From contig JAIRWJ010000072.1 of NCBI GenBank assembly GCA_031269065.1, positions 1 to 6,311 of the forward strand: 6,311 nt of DNA, given 5' to 3'. A model generated the notes under the pieces. The model had not been told where the DNA came from. It saw nothing but the letters and a program-made list of their open reading frames with translations, and ran no database searches. The DNA comes from Rickettsiales bacterium. GTDB taxonomy: Bacteria > Pseudomonadota > Alphaproteobacteria > Rickettsiales > UBA1997. The position numbers and the translations under genes are program-made. Positions 1-4,710 of the stretch are shown piece after piece (position 1 is the stretch's first letter; each line of letters opens with the position of its first letter).

Positions 1-783
1 CGTTCCATTTAGAACCGGTACAAACTCATTCTTAATTGTTCCCTTTCTTATACATCTTTTTATATCCTCAGCAGAAATTTCCTCTCCAGCGAAGTACTTT
101 TCCATGAGCCCGTCATCCTGCTCAACGACCATCTCTACCATCTTTTCCCTATATTCCTTCGCCTTCTCGAGCATATTGGCCGGAATATCCTTTTCCTGAT
201 AAGGAGCACCCTCGGTCTCATCCTCCCAGTAGAACCATTTCATGGATATCAGATCTATCACACCTCCATAGGTCTCACCGGACCCAACCGGCAGCTGCAG
301 CACAAGTGCTCTAGCTCCAAGTCTGGTGCCTATCATGTCTACAGTTCTATAGAAGTCTGCACCAATTCTGTCCATTTTATTACAGAAACATATTTTCGGC
401 ACGTTATACTTTGTAGCCTGACGCCAGACAGTCTCGGACTGGGGTTCAACCCCCGACACACTATCAAACACAGCCACAGTACCATCCAGAACCTTTAGAG
501 ACCGCTCTACCTCGATAGTAAAATCAACGTGTCCGGGAGTATCTATGATGTTTATTCTATGTTTTTTCCAAAAACAAGTAGTGGCGGCTGAGGTTATAGT
601 GATCCCTCTCTCTTGCTCCTGCACCATCCAGTCCATAGTGGCTGCGCCCTCATGGACTTCGCCGATCTTATGAGTTTTTCCTGTGTAGAACAGGATTCTT
701 TCTGTCGTGGTTGTCTTTCCAGCATCAATATGGGCCATAATGCCAATATTTCTATATTTATCTATTGGATACTCTCTGGGCAT
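1..783 (-). CDS. fusA: Elongation factor G, N-terminal 261 residues (runs off left edge)
   Basis: EF-G is the cytoplasmic GTPase that drives ribosomal translocation and, with ribosome recycling factor, splits ribosomes after termination. The visible part covers the G domain and most of the G' insertion. Seen directly: P-loop AHIDAGKT at residues 17-24, switch I segment ending RGITIT at 59-64, DTPGH at 81-85, and NKMD at 135-138. The frame is open to base 1 and stops just after FVPVLNG, a typical EF-G segment, so roughly 60% of a protein of about 690 residues lies outside. The ATG at 781-783 is fixed by the usual EF-G opening and by a strong Shine-Dalgarno AGGAAGGA at 787-794. It follows rpsG by 59 nt on the same strand in the classic rpsL-rpsG-fusA order, so it is very probably co-transcribed. 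No GTPase motif is disturbed. Only the missing C-terminal part is uncertain. Confidence 0.98.
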   Translation of the reverse strand, partial: MPREYPIDKYRNIGIMAHIDAGKTTTTERILFYTGKTHKIGEVHEGAATMDWMVQEQERGITITSAATTCFWKKHRINIIDTPGHVDFTIEVERSLKVLDGTVAVFDSVSGVEPQSETVWRQATKYNVPKICFCNKMDRIGADFYRTVDMIGTRLGARALVLQLPVGSGETYGGVIDLISMKWFYWEDETEGAPYQEKDIPANMLEKAKEYREKMVEMVVEQDDGLMEKYFAGEEISAEDIKRCIRKGTIKNEFVPVLNGT

Positions 784-842
784 AATTCCTTCCTACTAAT
801 GATTTTTAATTCTGTTGATTATGAAGATAATATGAGGACCCT

Positions 843-1310
843 CTACCAACTGTAGAAGGCGAACGCCTTGTTTGCTTCAGCCATTCTGAACACCTCTTCC
901 TTTTTTTTGAATGCCCAGCCCGTATTGTTCTGAACTTCCATGAGACTCTTTACAATTTTTTCACTGAGAGTCTTTCCCGACTGCTTCCGTATAGCATAGG
1001 TCAGCCACTTCAGAGCCAGCGCAGTGCCCCTCCTATCATAGACCTCCACCGGAATCTGATATGTGGCGCCGCCAACCCTTCGGGGCCTCACCTCTATCTT
1101 CGGAGTGATTTTTTCGACAAGCTCTGTAAATAATTCAACACAGTCTCTCCTGAGCTTGTCCTCAATTTCAGCCAGAGCACTGTAGACAGCCCCTTCTACT
1201 ACCGCCTTCTTACCCTCCAGCATAACGTAGTTTATAAACCTAGCCACCAGTACATTTCCATACCTGGCGTCCGGCATCACTGCCCGCTTAACCGCAACTC
1301 TTCGTCTCAT
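843..1310 (-). CDS. rpsG: 30S ribosomal protein S7
   Basis: S7 is a primary binding protein of the 16S rRNA 3' major domain. It nucleates assembly of the 30S head and lines the E-site mRNA channel. The 155-residue product matches the usual length of about 156 and starts with the typical basic MRRRVAVKR. It carries the family segments PDARYGN near residue 14, INYVMLEGKK near 27, and VGGATYQIPVEV near 100, and ends AFYSW where most homologues have a similar aromatic/basic ending. The ATG is preceded by Shine-Dalgarno AAAGGAG at 1320-1326 with a 9-nt spacer. A second ATG inside that spacer is out of frame and stops at once (TGA), so it is not the start. The gene lies 40 nt after rpsL and 59 nt before fusA. 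In E. coli S7 represses its operon by binding the rpsL-rpsG spacer. I see no clear homologous structure in these 40 nt, so that control cannot be assumed here. Confidence 0.98.
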   Translation of the reverse strand: MRRRVAVKRAVMPDARYGNVLVARFINYVMLEGKKAVVEGAVYSALAEIEDKLRRDCVELFTELVEKITPKIEVRPRRVGGATYQIPVEVYDRRGTALALKWLTYAIRKQSGKTLSEKIVKSLMEVQNNTGWAFKKKEEVFRMAEANKAFAFYSW

Positions 1311-1350
1311 AGATACATACTCCTTTGATTACAGCCGCACATACACCCTC

Positions 1351-1722
1351 TCATTTAGGTTTCTTAACTCCATATCTAGACCGGGCCTGTTTCCTATTCT
1401 TGACTCCCTGGGTATCCATAGATCCCCTAATTATATGGTATCTTACACCAGGTAGGTCCTTCACCCTTCCGCCCCGGATCATAATAACACTATGTTCCTG
1501 CAGATTATGACCTTCCCCAGGAATATAGGCTATCACCTCATTACCATTCGACAGCTTAACTCTCGCCACCTTTCGCAGCGCCGAGTTTGGTTTCTTTGGT
1601 GTTGTGGTATAGACCTTCAGACACACTCCCCTGGTCTGAGGGCAATGTTCTAGGGCTGGAACCTTATTTTTGACAGTCTTGGGCTTCCTATTTTTTCTCA
1701 CCAACTGATTAATCGTGGGCAC
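1351..1722 (-). CDS. rpsL: 30S ribosomal protein S12 (GTG start)
   Basis: S12 sits at the decoding centre, where it helps monitor codon-anticodon pairing and sets accuracy. The 123-residue product matches the family length and is strongly conserved: MPTINQLVRK at the start, TTPKKPNSALRKV around residues 39-52, GEGHNLQEHSV around 69-79 and GGRVKDLPGVRYH around 84-96. Lys43 and Lys88, the positions most often changed in streptomycin-resistant mutants, carry the sensitive-type lysine. Asp89, the residue that is beta-methylthiolated in many bacteria, is also present. The start is GTG (CAC on the plus strand at 1720-1722), supported by family alignment and by Shine-Dalgarno AGAGGAAG at 1727-1734, 4 nt upstream. 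It is first in the str operon, 40 nt ahead of rpsG. A leader with two hairpin-forming segments lies upstream. Confidence 0.98.
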   Translation of the reverse strand: MPTINQLVRKNRKPKTVKNKVPALEHCPQTRGVCLKVYTTTPKKPNSALRKVARVKLSNGNEVIAYIPGEGHNLQEHSVIMIRGGRVKDLPGVRYHIIRGSMDTQGVKNRKQARSRYGVKKPK

Positions 1723-1726
1723 TAAT

Positions 1727-1734
1727 CTTCCTCT
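1727..1734 (-). promoter_or_regulatory. Shine-Dalgarno site fixing the GTG start of rpsL
   Basis: On the minus strand the sequence AGAGGAAG lies 4 nt before GTG. No ATG is available nearby in frame. The S12 family N-terminus (PTINQLVRK) begins exactly after this GTG, so site and homology agree on the start. Confidence 0.8.
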
Positions 1735-1759
1735 TATGAAATTTACTAAAACCTACCAT

Positions 1760-1783
1760 CGGACTAATCCCGTAGGATTTCCG
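1760..1783 (-). promoter_or_regulatory. rpsL: Leader hairpin with UACG tetraloop upstream of rpsL
   Basis: Read on the minus strand, CGGA-A-ATCC-TACG-GGAT-TAG-TCCG folds into two stacked 4-bp helices separated by a small asymmetric internal loop. The cap is C(UACG)G, a member of the unusually stable UNCG tetraloop class. The 3' foot is 37 nt before the GTG start, inside the expected 5' leader of the str operon. No T-run follows, so it is not an intrinsic terminator. An mRNA-stabilising or protein-binding leader element is possible. Function is inference only. Confidence 0.4.
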
Positions 1784-1791
1784 GACAAATG

Positions 1792-1807
1792 CCAAGCCCG
1801 GGCCTGG
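1792..1807 (-). promoter_or_regulatory. rpsL: G+C-rich near-palindrome at the 5' part of the rpsL leader
   Basis: CCAGGCCCGGGCTTGG on the minus strand contains the perfect octamer palindrome GCCCGGGC. As RNA it can form a 6-bp stem (one G-U pair) with a CCGG loop. It sits 8 nt upstream of the tetraloop hairpin and close to the predicted transcription start, so it could act either as a DNA operator or at the 5' end of the mRNA. There is no direct evidence for either. Confidence 0.3.
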
Positions 1808-1810
1808 TCC

Positions 1811-1852
1811 ATCCTATAGACTCCTAATTATTTTGCAATATGGTATGGACAA
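1811..1852 (-). promoter_or_regulatory. rpsL: Candidate promoter region of the str operon (weak)
   Basis: Two overlapping sigma70-like pairs can be read on the minus strand. One is TTGCAA (1833-1838), 16 nt, TAGGAT (1811-1816). The other is TTGTCC (1847-1852), 16 nt, TAATTA (1825-1830). The hexamers match the consensus 4/6 and 4/6 in the first pair, and 4/6 and 2/6 in the second. Either would give a leader of roughly 80-100 nt before rpsL. The location is right for the start of the operon, but the matches are modest. Confidence 0.3.
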
Positions 1853-1891
1853 GCATGTTGGACCACTCCTAGTTGTTCTGGTTGCTGCTAC

Positions 1892-2134
1892 CTATTCTTT
1901 ACTCTGACCCACTAATGCTTTGCGGATGAATTCCGGCTTGAAGGTTGGAAAAGCTGCCCACGTGATATTTAGCCTGTTCAATAAAAAACCAGAATGGAGT
2001 GCGCCAGAAACTTCGAACAACCCGAACATAGACATAAACACAGCAGCGAAGATAATTGAAAAACCTATTATGAATAGACACCTAGTTAAACATGGTACGA
2101 CTAGGGGTATCCAGATATGAAAGGATTTGAAATT
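1892..2134 (-). pseudogene. Possible remnant of a small membrane protein, no start codon before the helix
   Basis: On the minus strand an open stretch of 80 codons runs from just after a TAA to the TAG at 1892-1894. Its translation holds a run of about 22 hydrophobic residues (beginning CLFIIGFSIIFAAV), followed by about 40 mixed residues ending FIRKALVGQSKE, a composition like a one-helix membrane protein or the end of a larger one. The only usable starts, GTG at 2039-2041 and ATG at 2033-2035, fall inside the hydrophobic run, so the piece looks like a decapitated 3' end rather than a working gene. I do not recognise the family. The complementary strand is also open for 66 codons (TTG 1920 to TGA 2120), so chance openness is a serious alternative. 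Confidence 0.25.
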
Positions 2135-2198
2135 TTACCATCCAGAACTAGACTAGGCCGTAGAAAAAATAAAAATATAACAAACGCTGACTCTTAAT

Positions 2199-2209
2199 TG
2201 GTGGTCTGG
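2199..2209 (+). repeat. Copy A of the word TGGTGGTCTGG shared by the two spacers
   Basis: This 11-nt word occurs again, in the same orientation, at 4665-4675 in the pepF/addB divergent spacer. In both copies it leads into an inverted repeat built on GGTCT/AGAC. Allowing a 3-nt gap (GGC), the match extends through a further AGAC. It may be a dispersed short repeat, a shared protein-binding site or coincidence. Confidence 0.35.
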
Positions 2210-2217
2210 GGCAGACC
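2203..2217. repeat. Perfect inverted repeat GGTCTG-GGG-CAGACC
   Basis: Two perfect 6-nt arms surround a 3-nt centre, able to form a compact hairpin on either strand. On the minus strand the nearest T-rich tract (T-runs in 2161-2177) starts about 25 nt after the stem, too far for a standard intrinsic terminator. On the plus strand no T-run follows. It lies in the gene-poor spacer, not adjacent to any confident gene end. Confidence 0.45.
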
Positions 2218-2354
2218 AAAACCTTTGATGCTGAGGCTTTCTGCGGAAAGGACAATGTTGCTGTAGTGGAAACCGAATTAATGGATTGCTGACACTCCTG
2301 ACAAATGGCCTTTACGCACCCAGAGGACTTAACTACTATTGCAAAACACCTCCT

Positions 2355-2507
2355 CTAAAGAAATAGTTGAGAAACGCGTCTTCTTCGGACCTTGAACTCA
2401 AGAGAAGCTCGGAGAAGACAGAGAGAGCCGACGGTGGTGATTTTTTCACATCCAATTAGTAGAAGAAACCACAAGAGACAAAACCTCGCCTGTTGAGATT
2501 GTACCAT
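2355..2507 (-). CDS. Candidate 50-residue lipoprotein-like ORF
   Basis: ATG at 2505-2507 opens 50 codons ending at TAG. A Shine-Dalgarno GGAAG (2512-2516) lies 4 nt upstream, in nearly the same arrangement (GGAAGATAAATG) as the rpsL start (GGAAGATTAGTG). The product begins MVQSQQAR, then a hydrophobic core FCLLWFLLL, then LIGC at residues 17-20, a good match to a lipoprotein signal peptidase cleavage box with Cys20 as the acylated residue. The predicted mature part is only 31 residues, with a basic run RRRR at 41-44. It lies 88 nt downstream of the pepF-like gene on the same strand, so co-transcription is possible. I recognise no family. A hydrophobic 50-codon ORF can arise by chance, and the same frame stays open for 68 codons past the stop, which could mean an interrupted older gene. 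Confidence 0.3.
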   Translation of the reverse strand: MVQSQQARFCLLWFLLLIGCEKITTVGSLCLLRASLEFKVRRRRVSQLFL

Positions 2508-2595
2508 TTATCTTCCGCACCTTTGGCTATTAGTACCGAGAATTGTCTTGGGTGTTAGCCGTGTTTTTAGGCATTTGCTGTGTACTCCGCCGTAA

Positions 2596-4566
2596 CTACA
2601 GCAGACTACTTATTTTTAGTAGTATTTCCAGCTCATCTATAAGCTCGACTATAACGTTCAGTCCCTCCTGCCAAAAATTTTCATCCCCCAGATCAACACC
2701 GAGTGACACCAGTAGATCCGAATACCGTACGTTGCTGCCCGAACTGAGTAATTTAATATAACTCTCCTTGAAATTTTCTGAATTTTTTTTGTAGCGGCTG
2801 TAGAGAATGTTAGCCAGGCTGCCAGCAAAAATATGCGAACAGCTACGGAAAGGATGGGTAAAAAGCTGTGATATCCCAGCCCAATGGTATCTGTACTCGT
2901 TGTCGAGTTTGAAGACATCTCCAAGAGCCTTTTTCCAAACAGATATCCAAATTTCGTCTATTCTGGCTGGTATCAGCTCTCCCTGCTTTCTCTCCTCATA
3001 GATGGTATTTTCAAACTCCATGATGGTTGCCTCTATGCTAATGTTCTCTATCAAATCCTCTATTCTTTTTGAGATCATCGCGATCTTCCTGTCTATATTA
3101 GTTTCATTCTCCCGAAGATAGTCAAAAACCAGATTCTCGCTGAAAATTGATATGGCCTCCACAAGAATTGCTGGAGTTCTAAAGGTCAAGTAGCCATTAC
3201 CTTTGGATAGATGAGCTCCTAGCCCACATCCTAGCTCATGGGCCAGGATCATGATATCTTTGTCTTTGCCCTGAAAATTTAGCAGCAGATAGGGATGCAC
3301 CTGGGGAATAGTCGGAAAACAAAATGTTTTCCCAGGTTTTCCGGATCCTGTGTTAACGTTTGTCCAGCTGTTGTCGAAAAATTCCCGGCAAATCTCGGCT
3401 ACCTCCGGCGAAAACCTTTCCTGGGCGGAGAGAACCATGCTGGTTGCCTCTTGCCAGGAATATTTTCTAGTGCGGCCAGACAGCTTTGCCGGGGCATTCA
3501 GATCTGTATACAAAAGTTTATTTTTACCCATCATCTTAGCCTTGAGAGTATAATATCTATGTACAACCGGTCCGTAGTTCCTCTGGACCGTATCATATAG
3601 ACTCTCTGCCGTAGTATCGTCAATACCATCAAGTAAATTTGCGTGAGAAATTGGTTTATCAAACTTTCTCCACTCATCGGACACTATTTTTTCCTTGACT
3701 GACATATTCATAATATGAGCGAATAGTTCGATATTCTCCTCCAGGCCACGGCTATATAATTTTGCGGCTTTAACCCTTCTGTTTTCTTCTCCATTATTCC
3801 TAGCAATGTCAGCTATCTGTCTTAGATTGAGGTTTTTCCCTTCAAATCTAAATTTGGTCTTGGCTATAATATTTTCGAATAATCCTGCCTGGTAGCCGAT
3901 TTTCCCAAATGCTAGTAGGTTAGCATCGATACTCTCTCTGTCGACTAAGAAACGCTCCAGTTCATAGGACAGCTGGTGACCTCTGAGGAGTCTCAGATTT
4001 TCCAAAAACATATCATAATGCTCTCTCAGGTTGGAGCTGTCCGATAGCTTCCTAGCCATTTCAGCATCACCAAGTCCATTTATCTCATTCTCGAAGAATG
4101 CCAATTCTGCTAGCAATCTAGCTATTCTCTCTCTATTCCTAGAGAAAAATACCATATTTCCTTCCACCGATGTATCCTCTAGATACTTCATAGATGAGAA
4201 AGATTCTATTTTCGCTAGCATCTCCCTTATTTTTTCATATTCTCCGATAGCTCTGTAAAGCTCGTAGCCGCTCAGTTTTTTCAGGGTTTTGATATATTTT
4301 TTAATAAACTCGTAGGAATTCTTCTCTACCCATAGAAAATCCTTTTCTAGGTCAGCATCCCCTGTTCCAAGATATAGATCGTTTAGATTCCATCGCGGCA
4401 GGTTACCTAGGCCTCTTTCATTTTTGTCCACTCCCATCAGAAGACCAAATTTACTGTTCCCTTTTTTCAGTCTAGTTCTCATAAAGATGGCCAGCGAAAA
4501 AACTGTGATTACCAGCGCTAGGAGAAGTCCCCGTCCCCTCTTTTTCTCGTAGAACAAGTTGCCCAT
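2596..4566 (-). CDS. pepF: PepF-like M3 family protein with degenerate active site and N-terminal membrane anchor (probable pseudopeptidase)
   Basis: M3 oligoendopeptidases are zinc enzymes that trim short peptides in the cytoplasm. This 656-residue protein follows the alphaproteobacterial PepF pattern throughout: LPRWNLNDLYLG (residues 56-67), helical N-terminal domain, HRYYTLKAKMMG (336-347), TDLNAP (354-359), FPTIPQVHPYLLLN (417-430), LAHELGC (441-447), PAILVEAISIFSE (465-477), and the family C-terminus FWQEGLNVIVELIDELE (631-647). Catalytic residues are lost. HExxH keeps His443 and Glu444, but the second zinc His is Cys447 and a further usual His is Gly450. Glu470, the third ligand, remains. 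The C-terminal IPHF...PFYVYAYAFG block reads ISQLF...PFRSCSHIFAG, replacing the His by Gln567 and the Tyr residues by Arg574, Cys576 and His578. Residues 1-54 precede the usual PepF start and include a hydrophobic segment (13-29) flanked by KKRGR and RTRLKK. An in-frame TAG lies six codons upstream, so ATG 4564-4566 is the first start; its Shine-Dalgarno is weak. The frame is intact. Another, active PepF may exist elsewhere in the genome. Confidence 0.9.
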   Translation of the reverse strand: MGNLFYEKKRGRGLLLALVITVFSLAIFMRTRLKKGNSKFGLLMGVDKNERGLGNLPRWNLNDLYLGTGDADLEKDFLWVEKNSYEFIKKYIKTLKKLSGYELYRAIGEYEKIREMLAKIESFSSMKYLEDTSVEGNMVFFSRNRERIARLLAELAFFENEINGLGDAEMARKLSDSSNLREHYDMFLENLRLLRGHQLSYELERFLVDRESIDANLLAFGKIGYQAGLFENIIAKTKFRFEGKNLNLRQIADIARNNGEENRRVKAAKLYSRGLEENIELFAHIMNMSVKEKIVSDEWRKFDKPISHANLLDGIDDTTAESLYDTVQRNYGPVVHRYYTLKAKMMGKNKLLYTDLNAPAKLSGRTRKYSWQEATSMVLSAQERFSPEVAEICREFFDNSWTNVNTGSGKPGKTFCFPTIPQVHPYLLLNFQGKDKDIMILAHELGCGLGAHLSKGNGYLTFRTPAILVEAISIFSENLVFDYLRENETNIDRKIAMISKRIEDLIENISIEATIMEFENTIYEERKQGELIPARIDEIWISVWKKALGDVFKLDNEYRYHWAGISQLFTHPFRSCSHIFAGSLANILYSRYKKNSENFKESYIKLLSSGSNVRYSDLLVSLGVDLGDENFWQEGLNVIVELIDELEILLKISSLL

Positions 4567-4596
4567 GCGATCCGCATAAAACTAAAATGGTGCCCG

Positions 4597-4625
4597 ATGC
4601 TAACCATTCCCTGGTACAATGTCAA
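4597..4625 (-). promoter_or_regulatory. pepF: Sigma70-type promoter of the pepF-like gene
   Basis: On the minus strand a perfect -35 hexamer TTGACA (4620-4625) is followed after 17 nt by TAGCAT (4597-4602, 4 of 6 matches). Transcription should start near 4590, giving a leader of about 24 nt before the ATG at 4566. The optimal spacing and position make this the best promoter call in the window, and support ATG 4564-4566, and so the membrane segment, being expressed. Confidence 0.65.
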
Positions 4626-4636
4626 GTTTCGCGTGT

Positions 4637-4650
4637 GGACTAATTTGTCC
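4637..4650. promoter_or_regulatory. Near-palindrome GGACTAATTTGTCC, candidate operator in the divergent spacer
   Basis: Twelve of 14 positions are symmetric. It lies 11 nt upstream of the -35 hexamer of the pepF-like gene and 60 nt upstream of the addB start, a place suited to a regulator acting on either or both divergent genes. The half-site GGACWAAT recurs twice as direct repeats in the rpsL leader (1761-1768 and 1783-1790, 22 nt apart). No regulator is encoded in the window. Confidence 0.3.
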
Positions 4651-4664
4651 GGCCTAGGGGGTCC

Positions 4665-4675
4665 TGGTGGTCTGG
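4665..4675 (+). repeat. Copy B of the word TGGTGGTCTGG
   Basis: It matches 2199-2209 perfectly and in the same orientation. Here it continues into the small inverted repeat GTCT-GG-AGAC (4670-4679). It lies between the near-palindrome at 4637-4650 and the addB start, so it could be part of the addB control region. Confidence 0.35.
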
Positions 4676-4710
4676 AGACATCCACACCATAGTACCAAAT
4701 TAAAAACCAT

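Larger units (their letters stand above)
1740..2595. other. Gene-poor spacer between rpsL and the pepF-like gene (about 850 bases)
   Basis: I find no confident gene here. The rpsL-proximal end (about 1740-1855) should hold the str operon promoter and leader. The rest is a patchwork of short open stretches on both strands, none longer than about 80 codons. They include a minus-strand hydrophobic stretch (1892-2134), a minus-strand 50-codon ORF with a lipobox (2355-2507), and a plus-strand 26-codon ORF from ATG 2117 to TAA 2197. An A/T-rich patch lies at 2161-2185 and a perfect inverted repeat at 2203-2217. No tRNA T-loop, RNase P RNA or tmRNA signature was recognised, and no terminator (stem plus T-run) was found after the pepF-like gene. 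Decayed genes are the simplest explanation, as is common in reductive alphaproteobacterial genomes. An unrecognised RNA gene cannot be excluded. Confidence 0.7.

Noticed and set aside
613..855. 80-codon plus-strand ORF over the start of fusA
   Set aside because: It is the complement of the strongly conserved EF-G coding sequence, with no family or ribosome binding site of its own.
1899..2120. Short ORFs on both strands (minus 60 codons from GTG 2081; plus 66 codons from TTG 1920)
   Set aside because: Neither has a ribosome binding site or recognisable family, both use alternative starts, and they overlap each other and the hydrophobic open stretch. At most one of the readings can be real, and the hydrophobic one looks most protein-like.
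2117..2197. Plus-strand ATG-started 26-codon ORF with AGGGG upstream, overlapping the preceding stop as ATGA
   Set aside because: It is very short, of no known family, and the overlap is with an ORF that is itself doubtful. It is recorded only as part of the gene-poor spacer.
2347..2354. Perfect Shine-Dalgarno core AGGAGGT on the minus strand (the plus strand reads CACCTCCT, like the 16S rRNA 3' tail)
   Set aside because: No start codon at a useful distance opens a reading frame: TTG leads straight to TAG, and GTG stops after a few codons. There is no other 16S sequence around it, so it is taken as chance.
2371..2386. GGTCCGAAGAAG-like sequence on the minus strand, faintly like the SRP RNA apical motif
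   Set aside because: The conserved GGTCCGGAAGGAAGCAGCC pattern is not matched beyond the first bases and no long flanking helix forms.
2445..2457. Hairpin-like GTGA-TTTTT-TCAC as a possible terminator
   Set aside because: The stem is only 4 bp, the T-run is in the loop rather than after the stem, and no confident gene ends nearby.
2543..4258. Several plus-strand ORFs of 60-100 codons across the pepF-like gene
   Set aside because: They are antisense shadows of a 656-codon gene whose protein aligns end to end with a known family.
4634..4686. Inverted repeat TGTGGA ... TCCACA spanning the divergent spacer
   Set aside because: Only 6-nt arms with a 41-nt loop, expected by chance in a region of this size.
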